From: Luteimonas aquatica | GTDB lineage: Bacteria > Pseudomonadota > Gammaproteobacteria > Xanthomonadales > Xanthomonadaceae | DNA: 64,000 nucleotides | Direction: 5' to 3' | Assembly: GCF_022662575.1 (NCBI RefSeq) | Contig: NZ_JALBFU010000003.1 | Span: 310,879-374,878, forward strand | Shown: positions 17,601 through 26,774 of the stretch, piece after piece | How the letters are laid out: every line of letters starts with the position of its first letter | Numbering within the stretch: position 1 is the first letter of the stretch | The notes under the pieces: model-generated | What the model saw: only the letters and a program-made list of their open reading frames with translations | Databases searched by the model: none | Told to the model about the DNA's origin: nothing | Made by a program: the position numbers and the translations under genes

Positions 17601-19028
17601 ATGCGTGCACCGCACCGGATTGCGCCGACGGCCCTGCTGTTCGTCGCTTCGCTCCTGCCCGTCGCCGCCGGCGCCGCCGCGCGCGAAACGCGCATTCCCG
17701 ACGACGCCCTGCAGGCCGCCGCCGAGCTGCGCGAGCGCGCGCTGGCCAGCGACCTGGGCTTCCGCATCACCGAATCGCTGACCACCGAGGTCGGCCCGCG
17801 CCTGGCCGGCGGCGAAGCCGACGCCCGCGCCGTGCAATGGGCCGAGGCCAAGTTCCGCGAACTCGGATTCGACAAGGTGTGGAAGGAACCGGTGACCTTC
17901 CCGAAATGGGAGCGCCGCAGCGAACACGCCGAGGTGCTGGGCGCCAGCCGCCAGCCGCTGTCGCTGACTGCGCTCGGCGGCAGCCCCGGCGGCACGGTCG
18001 AAGGCGAGGTGGTGCGCTTCGCCGACCTCGCCGCGCTGGAGGCGGCGCCGGCCGGCTCGCTCGCCGGCAAGATCGCCTTCGTCGACTACGCCATGCCGCG
18101 CGCGAAGGACGGCGCCGGCTACGGTCCCGGCGGCCGCGTGCGCGGCCGCGGTCCGTCGGCGGCGATCCGCGCCGGCGCGGCCGGCTTCCTGATGCGTTCG
18201 GCGGGCACCGATTCGCACCGCAACCCGCACACCGGCATCACCCGCTTCGACGACGGCCTGACGCCGGTGCCGTCGGCCGCCCTGGCCGCGCCCGACGCCG
18301 ACCAGCTCAGCCGCCTGCTGCGGCGCGGCCCGACGCGCGTGCGCGTGGCGCTGGACTGCGGCTGGCACGGCACGGCGACCTCGTACAACGTGATCGGCGA
18401 AATGCGTGGCGCCAGCAAGCCCGGTGAGGTGGTGCTGATCGGCGGACACCTGGACTCCTGGGACCTCGGCACCGGCGCGATCGACGACGGCGCCGGCGTC
18501 GGCCTGACCATGGCGGCGGCCAAGCTGATCGGCGAGAGCGCCCGTCGCCCGGCGCGCACCATCCGCATGGTCGCCTTCGCCAACGAGGAGCAGGGCCTGT
18601 ACGGCGGCAAGGCCTACGCACAGGCGCACGCCAAGGACGTGAAGCTGCACCAGCTCGCCGCCGAGAGCGACTTCGGCGCCGGGCGCATCTATGCCTATTC
18701 GAGCTCGGCGCCGGCCCATGCGCAGGCCGCCGACCGCCAGATCGCCGAGGCGCTGGCGCCGCTGGGCATCGAGCACACGCCGGGCAAGGGCGGCCCGGGA
18801 CCGGACATCAGCCCGTTCGCGGCGCAGGGCCTGGCCTGGGCGCGACTGGCGCAGGACGGCACCGACTATTTCGACTATCACCACACGCCGGACGACACGC
18901 TCGACAAGATCGATCCGAAGGCGCTGGCGCAGAACGTCGCCGCCTATGCCGTGTTCGCCTATCTGGCGGCCTCGGCGGAAGGGGATTTCGGCAGCGAGGC
19001 GAAGCAGGTGACGCCGCCGGAGGAGTGA
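17601..19028 (+). CDS. Exported M28-family zinc metallopeptidase
   Basis: The predicted protein is 475 aa with a Sec signal peptide ending near AGA-AA at 25-27. A PA-type insert domain spans about 115-255. The M28 catalytic domain contains IGGHLDSWDLGTGAIDDGAG (metal His and bridging Asp), FANEEQG with the catalytic Glu pair, AESDFG, and the last metal ligand in FDYHHTPDDT. It is a co-catalytic dizinc aminopeptidase or carboxypeptidase of the periplasm or outside, likely for nutrition in a proteolytic organism. It reads convergently towards the SpoU methyltransferase gene across a copy of the double-hairpin repeat. Confidence 0.93.
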   Translation: MRAPHRIAPTALLFVASLLPVAAGAAARETRIPDDALQAAAELRERALASDLGFRITESLTTEVGPRLAGGEADARAVQWAEAKFRELGFDKVWKEPVTFPKWERRSEHAEVLGASRQPLSLTALGGSPGGTVEGEVVRFADLAALEAAPAGSLAGKIAFVDYAMPRAKDGAGYGPGGRVRGRGPSAAIRAGAAGFLMRSAGTDSHRNPHTGITRFDDGLTPVPSAALAAPDADQLSRLLRRGPTRVRVALDCGWHGTATSYNVIGEMRGASKPGEVVLIGGHLDSWDLGTGAIDDGAGVGLTMAAAKLIGESARRPARTIRMVAFANEEQGLYGGKAYAQAHAKDVKLHQLAAESDFGAGRIYAYSSSAPAHAQAADRQIAEALAPLGIEHTPGKGGPGPDISPFAAQGLAWARLAQDGTDYFDYHHTPDDTLDKIDPKALAQNVAAYAVFAYLAASAEGDFGSEAKQVTPPEE

Positions 19029-19076
19029 AGGCGTACATCGGCCGCGCGCAGGCATTGGATGGGATTTGCCATCCTT

Positions 19077-19177
19077 GGCGCGGCATCGCTGGATTCGGAT
19101 CGTCCGGCCCCACCATCCCTGGCCGGGCGTTCGCACTCGCAGCCGATGCTTGAGGCATCGGCTAAGCGCGAGTGCTC
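19077..19177 (-). repeat. Double-hairpin intergenic repeat, copy 2
   Basis: On the minus strand it shows outer stem CACTCGC/GCGAGTG, inner stem AGCCGATGC/GCATCGGCT and then CCGGCC/GGCCGG. It aligns along its length with 6843-6953, with compensatory changes in the outer stem. Its first 16 bases are the last codons and stop of the SpoU gene. It lies between convergent genes. Confidence 0.85.
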
Positions 19178-20001
19178 ACCCAGGTCGCGAGCAGGACGGC
19201 CGTGGCGGCGGCGACGTTGAGGCTCTCCACCGCGCCGCTGCCCGGAATCGACAGGCGCAGGTCGCAGGCCTGCGCCAGCGCCGCGTCCATGCCCTCGCCC
19301 TCCGCGCCGAGCACGTAGACCAGGCGCGTCGGCAACCTGGCGGCGAACAGGTCGTCGCCGCCGCGCACCACGGTGGCGGCAAGCGAGAACCCGGCTGCCC
19401 GCAACTGCGCGATCGCCGCTTCGGCCCCGCCCAGGCGCACCATCGGAACCGCCTCGGCGCCACCCTCGGCCACCCGCACCGCGGCGCCCGAGAGCGCCAG
19501 CGTCGACGTTTGCGGCAGCAGCAGCGCGCCAACGCCGAAGTGCGCGGCCGAGCGCAGGATCGCGCCGAGGTTGTGCGGATTGCCGACGCCGTCCAGCCAT
19601 AGCGCGCATTGCGGGCCCCCCGGCAGTTCGCGCAGCCATGCCTCAAGCGGCCGCGGCGCCTCGCGCAGCACCTCGGCGACCACGCCTTCGTGGTGCGCGC
19701 TGGCCGCCAGCTTGCGCAGGTCGTCCTCTTCCACCACGCGATAGCCCACACGCTGCGCCACGCACCACTGCAGCAGCGGCTGCAACTGCGCGATGCGGGC
19801 CTGCAGCAAGTACAGCTTGCGGATCGCCTGCGGCCGCTTCGCGAACACGGCACGCACGGCATTCAACCCGTAGATGCGCAGTTCGGCATCGCGCCGGGCG
19901 CGAGGCGCCGGCGAGGCATCTCCTGGCGTCTCCCTCGACGGCTCGCGCGGCGCTCCCCAAGGCGACACGCCCGGGCGCGGCGGGTCACGACGCATCGGCA
20001 A
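19162..20001 (-). CDS. SpoU/TrmH-family RNA 2'-O-methyltransferase (RlmB-like)
   Basis: The predicted protein is 279 aa; ATGs at 20001 and 19995 are both possible. The Pro/Arg-rich N-terminal tail of about 40 residues precedes a substrate-binding domain (RIYGLNAVRAVFAKRP). The knotted SPOUT domain has motif 1 NPHNLGAILRSA, motif 2 VLGAEGEGM and motif 3 IPGSGAVESLNVAAA. It methylates a ribose in rRNA or tRNA; RlmB (23S G2251) is the closest well-known relative but the target is not certain. The start overlaps the stop of the GNAT gene, so they are coupled. The last codons come from an intergenic repeat. Confidence 0.9.
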   Translation of the reverse strand: MPMRRDPPRPGVSPWGAPREPSRETPGDASPAPRARRDAELRIYGLNAVRAVFAKRPQAIRKLYLLQARIAQLQPLLQWCVAQRVGYRVVEEDDLRKLAASAHHEGVVAEVLREAPRPLEAWLRELPGGPQCALWLDGVGNPHNLGAILRSAAHFGVGALLLPQTSTLALSGAAVRVAEGGAEAVPMVRLGGAEAAIAQLRAAGFSLAATVVRGGDDLFAARLPTRLVYVLGAEGEGMDAALAQACDLRLSIPGSGAVESLNVAAATAVLLATWVSTRA

Positions 20002-20545
20002 CCTCCTCCCCGTCCAGGCGCGTGCGCGTCTTCGCGAAGATGCGCAGATCGTGCAGGCGCTCGCGCTTGAGCACGGCGCAGCGCTGCGTGCCCTCCTCGA
20101 CGAAACCGTTCTTGAGCAGCACCCGGGCCGAGCCGATGTTGAAATCCAGCACGCCCGCCTGCAGGCGATGCAGCCGCAGCTCGCGCATCGCCCAGGGCGC
20201 GAATACGCCGACGATCCGCGTCATCAGGCCGCGCCCCCACCAGGCGCGCCCCAGCCAGTAGCCGAACTCGGCGCTGGCGCGCCGCTCGCCGCGCCCGGGA
20301 TGCACGCCGATGCCGCCCGAGGCCTCGCCGTCGATCTCGATGGCGAATACCGGGTGCTCCAGGTCGATCACGCGGCCGGCAAGGAAGGACTCGCCGTCGG
20401 CGCGGGTGTAGGGAGAGGGGAAGCGGTCGCTGACGCCGCGCGAGACCTGCGCGTCGTCGGCGTGCCGGACCAGGGCGTCGAGGTCCTCGATGCGCCACGG
20501 CCGCAGCCGGATGTTGTCCGCGATGTCGATGGGATGCCGTTGCAT
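19985..20545 (-). CDS. GNAT-family N-acetyltransferase (RimJ/RimL-like)
   Basis: The predicted protein is 186 aa from MQRHPIDIADNIRLRPW at 20545; longer forms read through a non-coding leader. The layout is that of Acetyltransf_3: IRLRPWRIEDLDALV at the N-terminus, FGYWLGRAWWGRGLMT (pyrophosphate-loop region, about 105-120) and GSARVLLKNGFVEEG near the end. Such proteins acetylate N-termini, spermidine or small molecules; the substrate cannot be read off. Its stop lies inside the start of the SpoU gene (17-nt overlap), forming a two-gene operon. Confidence 0.88.
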   Translation of the reverse strand: MQRHPIDIADNIRLRPWRIEDLDALVRHADDAQVSRGVSDRFPSPYTRADGESFLAGRVIDLEHPVFAIEIDGEASGGIGVHPGRGERRASAEFGYWLGRAWWGRGLMTRIVGVFAPWAMRELRLHRLQAGVLDFNIGSARVLLKNGFVEEGTQRCAVLKRERLHDLRIFAKTRTRLDGEEVADAS

Positions 20546-20784
20546 GTTCGCCGCCGATGGTTCGTGCCCACAGGATACGGGAAGGACGCGCCATTGCCGG
20601 CCGCGCGCGGACAGGGCCGGCGGGCATGACTTCCAGGAGGCAAAAAATGAACCGCGCCCTAGTAGATTCGCGCCCGCCCCCGCATGGGCGCCGTTCCGGC
20701 GCACTTGTCATGTCCATGTCAGCCTGACGACCGTGGGGAATTGTTAACCTCGTCGCCGAATTCAGCGCACGGCGCCCCGGCCCC
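20546..20784. other. Divergent regulatory gap with a small ORF candidate
   Basis: It separates the GNAT gene (minus) from the RND operon (plus) and must hold both promoters; no clear -35/-10 pair is visible. A GTTAAC palindrome lies near 20744. The only coding candidate is the 26-codon ORF at 20647. Confidence 0.4.
20647..20727 (+). CDS. Possible 26-aa leader ORF upstream of the RND pump
   Basis: A strong AGGAGG sits 7 nt before the ATG, which is unusual in this GC-rich sequence. The frame runs 26 codons to a TGA 57 nt before the RND operon. The peptide resembles nothing I know. It could be a translated leader of the efflux operon or a chance frame. Confidence 0.25.
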   Translation: MNRALVDSRPPPHGRRSGALVMSMSA

Positions 20785-22032
20785 ATGGAGAACCGCTTGT
20801 TGGCCCCCCCAGTCGATCGCCGTCGCCGCAAGCCCCTGGCCGCCGCCCTGCTCTGCCTCGCGCTCGCCGCCTGCGGCGGCGGCGCCCCGGCCGAGAAGAA
20901 CGCAGACGCGAAGAACAAGACCGTGGAAGTCGGCTACGTGGTCATGCAGCCCACCTCGGTCGCCTTGACCAGCGAGTTCAACGGCCGCGCCGTGGCCTTC
21001 GAAAGCTCGGAGGTCCGCCCGCAGGTCGGCGGCCTGGTGCGGCGCCAGTTCTTCCAGGAAGGCAGCCTGGTGCGCGCCGGCGCGCCGCTTTACCAGATCG
21101 ATTCCAGCCTGTACCAGGCGGCGGTCGACCAGGCCGAGGCCGACCTGAAGAACGCCCGCGCCGCGCTCGGCGCCGCCGACGCGCTGGCGCGCCGCAACCA
21201 GGCGCTGGTCGGCTCGCAGCTGATCAGCCGCCAGGACTACGACAACGCCGCCGCCGCCGCCGACCAGGCGCGCGCCAACGTCGCGCAGCGTGAGGCCTCG
21301 CTGGCCACGGCGCGCATCAACCTGCGCTTCACCACCGTGCCGGCGCCGATCGACGGGCGCATCGGACGCTCGCTGGTGACGGTCGGCGCGCTGGTGACGC
21401 CCGACCAGGCCGCGCCGCTGGCCACGATCCAGCGCCTGGACCCGATCTACGTCGACGTGCAGCAATCGGCCCAGCAGTTGCTCGCGCTGCGCCAGCGCCT
21501 GGCCGCCGGCGACGTACAGCCGGCCGACGCCACCGCCCGCATCCTGCTGCCCGACGGCAGCGCCTATCCGCAGCCGGGCACGCTGCAGTTCTCGGAAGTG
21601 CTGGTCGACGAATCCACCGGCACGGTCACGCTGCGCATCCGCGTCCCCAATCCCGACGGCCTGCTGCTGCCGGGCATGTTCGTGCGCGCGCGCATCGCGC
21701 AGGCCACCCAGGCCGCCGCCTACCGCCTGCCGCAGGCGGCGCTGGTGCGCGGGCCGACCGGCGACGCCTTCACCTGGGTCGTCGGGCCCGGCGACCGCGC
21801 CGTGCAGCGCCCGATCACCGCCGACCGCGCGGACGGCGCCGACTGGATCGTCACCGCCGGGCTGCAGCCGGGCGACCGGGTGATCACCCAGGGCATCGCC
21901 TCGCTGCGCCCGGACACGCCGCTGCGCCCGGTCGCCGCCTCCACGCCGCAGCGCCTGCTGCCGCCCAGCTCGACGGGCTCCAAACCGGCAAGCTCCAGGC
22001 CGGCAAGCGCCGCGCCGGCGAACAAGGGCTGA
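20785..22032 (+). CDS. RND efflux periplasmic adaptor lipoprotein (AcrA/MexA family)
   Basis: The predicted protein is 415 aa. The lipobox LAAC places the acylated Cys at residue 30. The adaptor layout is complete: first lipoyl half SSEVRPQVGGLVRRQFFQEGS, an alpha-hairpin of about 105-165, second lipoyl half TTVPAPIDGRIGRSLVTVG, beta-barrel and membrane-proximal domains, then a Ser/Pro-rich tail. It bridges the inner-membrane pump encoded 9 nt downstream to an outer-membrane channel. No TolC-type gene follows, so the channel is encoded elsewhere. No TetR-type repressor lies next to it. Confidence 0.95.
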   Translation: MENRLLAPPVDRRRRKPLAAALLCLALAACGGGAPAEKNADAKNKTVEVGYVVMQPTSVALTSEFNGRAVAFESSEVRPQVGGLVRRQFFQEGSLVRAGAPLYQIDSSLYQAAVDQAEADLKNARAALGAADALARRNQALVGSQLISRQDYDNAAAAADQARANVAQREASLATARINLRFTTVPAPIDGRIGRSLVTVGALVTPDQAAPLATIQRLDPIYVDVQQSAQQLLALRQRLAAGDVQPADATARILLPDGSAYPQPGTLQFSEVLVDESTGTVTLRIRVPNPDGLLLPGMFVRARIAQATQAAAYRLPQAALVRGPTGDAFTWVVGPGDRAVQRPITADRADGADWIVTAGLQPGDRVITQGIASLRPDTPLRPVAASTPQRLLPPSSTGSKPASSRPASAAPANKG

Positions 22033-22041
22033 TCCCCGACC

Positions 22042-25000
22042 ATGATTTCCCGCGTCTTCATCGAGCGACCGATCTTCGCCTGGGTGCTGGCGATCGTGGT
22101 GATGCTGGCCGGCGCCTTCGCCATGAAGTCGCTGCCGATCTCGCAATACCCGAACGTGGCGCCGCCCAACGTCAGCATCCGCGCCAACTATCCCGGCGCC
22201 TCGGCGGAGACGATCGAGAACAGCGTGACCCAGGTGATCGAGCAGACGCTCACCGGCATCGACGGCATGCTGTATTTCAGCTCGACCTCGACCTCGCGCG
22301 GCCAGGTCACCATCAGCGCCACCTTCGACACCAGCGTCAACCCCGACATCGCCCAGGTGCAGGTGCAGAACCAGGTGCAGCAGGCGATCCCGCGGCTGCC
22401 GCAGCAGGTGCAGCAGCAGGGCATCGTGGTGCGCAAGGCCAATCCCGACGACCTGATGCTGGTGGCGATCTACGACGAGAACAACACCGTCACCAACCGC
22501 GACATCGCCGACTACCTCACCACCAACTTCCAGGACCCGATCTCACGCATCGCCGGCATCGGCGACGCCAACGTCTACGGCAGCCCCTACGCGATGCGGA
22601 TCTGGCTGGACCCGGACAAGCTCGCCTCCTTCCAGCTCATGCCCGGCGACGTGCTGTCGGCGATCCGCAGCCAGAACGCGGAAGTGGCGGCCGGCCAGGT
22701 CGGCGACCAGCCGCAGCCGGCCACGCAGATGCTCAACGCGCTGGTGACGGCGCAGACGCGGCTGCAGACGCCCGAGCAGTTCCGCCAGATCGTGCTCAAG
22801 ACCCAGACCAACGGCGCCTCGGTGCGGCTGCAGGACGTGGCGCGGGTCGAGCTCGGATCGGAAAACTACAACTCCAGCGCCCTGCTCAACGGCCATCCCG
22901 CCGCCGGCATGGCGCTGCAGCTGGCGCCGGGCGCCAACGCGCTGGAATCGGCCGAGCTGGTGCGCGATGAGGTCTCGCGGCTGTCCGCCAACCTGCCCAG
23001 CGGCTGGAAGGTGGCCTACCTCAACGACGCCACCGACTTCATCAGGCTGTCGATCGACGAGGTGGCCAAGACGCTGTTCGAGGCGATCGTGCTGGTGGTG
23101 ATCGTCATGTTCGTCTTCCTGCAGAGCTGGCGGGCGACGCTGGTGCCGGCGATCGCGGTGCCGGTGGTGCTGCTGGGCACGCTGGCGATCGTCTACGCCG
23201 CCGACTTCTCCATCAACACGCTGACGCTGTTCGGGCTGGTGCTGGCGATCGGCCTGCTGGTGGACGACGCCATCGTCGTGGTGGAGAACGTCGAGCGGCT
23301 GATGCACGAGAACCCGAGGATGACGCCGCGCGAGGCGACCATCGCCTCGATGCGCGAAATCAACATTGCGCTGATCGCGATCGCGCTGGTGCTCTCGGCG
23401 GTGTTCCTGCCGATGGTGATGTTCGGCGGCTCCACCGGCGTGATCTATCGCCAGTTCTCGCTCACCATCGTCTCCTCGATGGCGCTCTCGGTGCTGGTGG
23501 CGCTGGTGCTGAGTCCGGCGCTGACGGCCACGCTTCTGAAATCGCCGCACGCCGAGGCCGCGGCCGGCCCGGGCTGGATCGCGCGCCGCGCGCCGGGGCT
23601 GGCGGCGCTGCCGCGCCGCGCGGGCGGCTGGTTCAATCGCCTCCTGGAGCGAAGCACCGAGCGCTACCTGCAGTCGGTGCAGGCGATCTTCCGGCACAAG
23701 TTCATCGCGCTCGCCGTCTACGCGGCGATCACGGCCGCGCTGGTGCTGCTGTTCCTGCGCCTGCCCACCGGCTTCCTGCCGTCCGAGGACCAGGGCCGGG
23801 TGAACGTCCAGTTCCGCCTGCCCGGCGGCGCGACGCTCGGGCGCACCAGCCAGGTCCGCGACCAGGTCAACCAGTACCTCAACCAGTACGAGTCCTCGCT
23901 GATCAGCTCCGCCTTCATCGTCGCCGGCGGCGGCGGTCCCACGGCTTCGCAGAACTCCGGGCAAGGCTTCGTCAGCCTGATCGACTGGTCGCAGCGCGAG
24001 GGCGATGACGGCAGCGCCGACGCGCTCATCGCGCGCCTGTCCAAGGCGCTGTCGGGCCTGCGCGATGCCAGCGTGTTCGTGCTGGCGCCGCCGCCGATCC
24101 GCGGCTTCGGCCAGACCTCCGGCTTCACCATGGAGCTGCAGAACACCAGCGGCATGCCGCGCGCCGAGTTCGACGCCGCGCGCGATCGCCTGCTCGCCGC
24201 CGCGCAGCGCGATCCGTTGCTCGGCTCGGTGCGGCCGACGCTGCTGCCGGACACGCCGACGCTGCGCGTCAACAGCGATCCGCAGGTCCTCTCCACGCTG
24301 GGCCTGTCGCAGGACGACGTCAACGCCACGCTCTCCACCGCCTGGGGCGGCTCCTACGTCAACGACTTCGTCGACCGCGGCCGCGTGAAGCGCGTCTACG
24401 TCCAGGGCGATGCGCCCTTCCGCGCCTCGCCCGACAGCATCTACCAATGGCACGTGCGCGGCGCGAACGGCCAGATGACGCCCTTCTCCGCCTTCGCCGC
24501 CACCTCCTGGGCGCAGGCGCCGACCGCGCTGCTGCGCTTCAACGGCGTGCCCGCCACCGAGCTGCAGGGCACGCCGGCGCCCGGCGTGAGCAGCGGCACG
24601 GCGATGGCGCGCATGGAAGAACTGGCGCGCGCCATCCCCGGCGTGAGCGTGGCCTGGGCCGGCCTGTCGTTCCAGGAGCGCCTGTCGACCGGCCAGGCGC
24701 CGCTGCTCTACGCGCTCTCGCTGCTGCTGGTGTTCCTGTGCCTGGCGGCGCTGTACGAAAGCTGGTCGATTCCCATCGCGGTGCTGCTGGTGGTGCCGCT
24801 GGGCCTGATCGGCGCCGTGGTGGCGGTGACGCTGCGCGGCCTGGAGAACGACGTCTACTTCCAGATCGGCCTGATCACCACCATGGGCCTGGCCGCCAAG
24901 AACGCCATCCTCATCGTCGAGTTCGCCGAGCAGGCCGAGAAGCGCGGCATGGGCACGCTGGAGGCCGCGCTGGAAGCCGCGCGCCTGCGCCTGCGGCCGA

Positions 25001-25230
25001 TCCTGATGACCAGCTTCGCCTTCATCTTCGGCGCGCTGCCGCTGGCGCTGTCCACCGGCGGCGGCGCCAACAGCCGCATCGAGATCGGCACCGCGGTGGT
25101 CGGCGGCACGTTCACCGCCACGATCCTGGCGATCTTCTACATCCCGCTGTTCTACGTGCTGGTGCGGATGGCGGCGCAGCGACTATCGCGGCTGCGGCAC
25201 GGCGGCCACGGGCAGGCGCAGGCCACTTGA
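22042..25230 (+). CDS. RND multidrug efflux permease (HAE1, AcrB/MexB type)
   Basis: The predicted protein is 1062 aa. The start MISRVFIERPIFAWVLAIV is typical. Twelve TM helices and two large periplasmic loops are expected, and the proton-relay signatures are present: LLVDDAIVVVENVER (TM4 Asp pair) and GLAAKNAILIVEFAEQ (TM10 Lys). Its porter and docking domains match the drug-exporting HAE1 group, not the metal (HME) group. It forms a two-gene operon with the adaptor and ends 92 bp from the convergent sensor-kinase gene. Confidence 0.96.
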   Translation: MISRVFIERPIFAWVLAIVVMLAGAFAMKSLPISQYPNVAPPNVSIRANYPGASAETIENSVTQVIEQTLTGIDGMLYFSSTSTSRGQVTISATFDTSVNPDIAQVQVQNQVQQAIPRLPQQVQQQGIVVRKANPDDLMLVAIYDENNTVTNRDIADYLTTNFQDPISRIAGIGDANVYGSPYAMRIWLDPDKLASFQLMPGDVLSAIRSQNAEVAAGQVGDQPQPATQMLNALVTAQTRLQTPEQFRQIVLKTQTNGASVRLQDVARVELGSENYNSSALLNGHPAAGMALQLAPGANALESAELVRDEVSRLSANLPSGWKVAYLNDATDFIRLSIDEVAKTLFEAIVLVVIVMFVFLQSWRATLVPAIAVPVVLLGTLAIVYAADFSINTLTLFGLVLAIGLLVDDAIVVVENVERLMHENPRMTPREATIASMREINIALIAIALVLSAVFLPMVMFGGSTGVIYRQFSLTIVSSMALSVLVALVLSPALTATLLKSPHAEAAAGPGWIARRAPGLAALPRRAGGWFNRLLERSTERYLQSVQAIFRHKFIALAVYAAITAALVLLFLRLPTGFLPSEDQGRVNVQFRLPGGATLGRTSQVRDQVNQYLNQYESSLISSAFIVAGGGGPTASQNSGQGFVSLIDWSQREGDDGSADALIARLSKALSGLRDASVFVLAPPPIRGFGQTSGFTMELQNTSGMPRAEFDAARDRLLAAAQRDPLLGSVRPTLLPDTPTLRVNSDPQVLSTLGLSQDDVNATLSTAWGGSYVNDFVDRGRVKRVYVQGDAPFRASPDSIYQWHVRGANGQMTPFSAFAATSWAQAPTALLRFNGVPATELQGTPAPGVSSGTAMARMEELARAIPGVSVAWAGLSFQERLSTGQAPLLYALSLLLVFLCLAALYESWSIPIAVLLVVPLGLIGAVVAVTLRGLENDVYFQIGLITTMGLAAKNAILIVEFAEQAEKRGMGTLEAALEAARLRLRPILMTSFAFIFGALPLALSTGGGANSRIEIGTAVVGGTFTATILAIFYIPLFYVLVRMAAQRLSRLRHGGHGQAQAT

Positions 25231-25322
25231 TCCCGGCGAAACCCCGGGCCTAGGGGCAGTACGGGCACGCCCCTGCGGCGATGCGCGGGGCGCCGCCTGG
25301 CATGCTTTCCGCGCCACGGCGG

Positions 25323-26774
25323 CTATTCGCCGGCGAGCGCGCCGGACGCGGGCCGCGATCCGGCCGCGCCTTCCCTCGCCGTCTCCGCGCTCGACGGCGC
25401 GGCCGACGCGATCGGCAGTCGCAGCAGCACCTCGATCTCGCCCGCCCCGGCGAGATGGCGCGCGGCCACCGAGCCCCCGTGCATGGCGGCCACCGCCTTG
25501 ACGATGGCCAGGCCCAGGCCATGGCTGCCGCCCTCGCGCTGCCGTGCCGAGTCCAGGCGGAAGAAGCGGTCGAACCAGCGGTCGATGCGCTGCGCGGCCG
25601 ACGCATCGGCCGGATTGCGCACGCCGATCTCGGCCTCGTCGCCTTCGCGGCGAATCTGCACCAGCAGCTGTCCCGCGCCCGCGCCGTGGCGGATCGCGTT
25701 GTCGATCAGGTTGGCGATGGCGCGGCCGAGCAGCGAGGGCTCCACGGCGGCGACGACGTCGCCGTCGATGCGCAGCGACAGTCCGGCCTCCTCGAGCGCG
25801 TCCTCGAACAGGTCCGCCGAGCGCCGCGCGATCTCGGCGATGGAGGACGCCGCCAGGTTGTCGACGATTGCCCCCCGGTCCGCGCGCGCCAGGAACAGCA
25901 TGTCGTTGACGATCGACTGCATGCGCTCGAGTTCCTCGAGGTTCGAGTGCAGAACCTCGCGCAGTTCCCCGGCCGGCCGCTCGCGCGAAAGCACCACCTG
26001 GGTCTGCCCGATCATGTTGGACAGCGGTGTGCGCAGCTCGTGCGCCACGTCGGCGTTGAAGGCGGACATGCGCGCGTTGGTCTCGTGCAGGCGCTCCAGC
26101 GCGCCGTTGAAGGCGGTGGTCATCTCGCGCACCTCTTCCGGCAGCCCGTCCAGCGGCAGCAGTGCCTCCGGATCGTTGGGGTTGAGGCCAGCGGCATGGT
26201 GCGAGAGCGCCACCAGCGGGCGCAGGCCGCTGCGCACGATGGTGCGGCCGAGGATGCCGACGATGGCGATCGCCAGCAGAGAAATGACGCCGATGCCCAG
26301 GCCCAGCACCAGATAGGCCCGATGGACGGGCTCGTGGTCCAGCGCGGCGGTCAGCCGGACCGCGGGCCGCTCGCCGCTGGCCGGGACGATGGTCTCCACG
26401 GCCCGGAAGGTGCGTCCGTCGAAATGCACGTAGAACGAGCCGTCCGGCAGGCGCCGCGTGCGCGCGTCGGCCGGAAACGGCTTGCCGTAGGCCACGCGCG
26501 GGTCGGGGCTGTCGACGATGAAGCGCAGGCGGTCGTCGGCCGGCGTGAAGGAGGCCAGCTTGTCCTTCAGCAGGGCGAAGCGGCGCGGCCGGTCGGCGTG
26601 CTCGACGATCGGCCGGATGATCTGCAGGCGCGTGGACAGCTCGGCCGACTGCTGCGCGTCCATCTGGTGCTTCTGGAACATGAAGATCGCCACGCCCGTG
26701 GCCGACAGCAGCAGCGCCGTCGCCAGCGTCTGCGCGCGCATGATCCGCATCGCGAGCGAAGGCGACTTGCTCAC
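25323..26774 (-). CDS. Sensor histidine kinase (heavy-metal/CusS-like subfamily)
   Basis: The predicted protein is 483 aa. A GTG start overlapping the response-regulator stop (GTGA) is chosen; an ATG at 26750 is an alternative. Two TM helices (about 17-36 and 175-195) flank a periplasmic sensor region of about 140 residues. HAMP follows, then H-box HELRTPLSNM, N-box NLIDNAIRHG and G-box HGLGLAIVKAVAAMHGG. Domain order and the HELRTPLSNMIGQTQVVLS stretch are those of the CusS/CopS subfamily, which responds to metals or envelope stress. No metal-resistance gene adjoins it; the only nearby pump is the drug-type RND, so the signal is open. Confidence 0.93.
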   Translation of the reverse strand: MSKSPSLAMRIMRAQTLATALLLSATGVAIFMFQKHQMDAQQSAELSTRLQIIRPIVEHADRPRRFALLKDKLASFTPADDRLRFIVDSPDPRVAYGKPFPADARTRRLPDGSFYVHFDGRTFRAVETIVPASGERPAVRLTAALDHEPVHRAYLVLGLGIGVISLLAIAIVGILGRTIVRSGLRPLVALSHHAAGLNPNDPEALLPLDGLPEEVREMTTAFNGALERLHETNARMSAFNADVAHELRTPLSNMIGQTQVVLSRERPAGELREVLHSNLEELERMQSIVNDMLFLARADRGAIVDNLAASSIAEIARRSADLFEDALEEAGLSLRIDGDVVAAVEPSLLGRAIANLIDNAIRHGAGAGQLLVQIRREGDEAEIGVRNPADASAAQRIDRWFDRFFRLDSARQREGGSHGLGLAIVKAVAAMHGGSVAARHLAGAGEIEVLLRLPIASAAPSSAETAREGAAGSRPASGALAGE

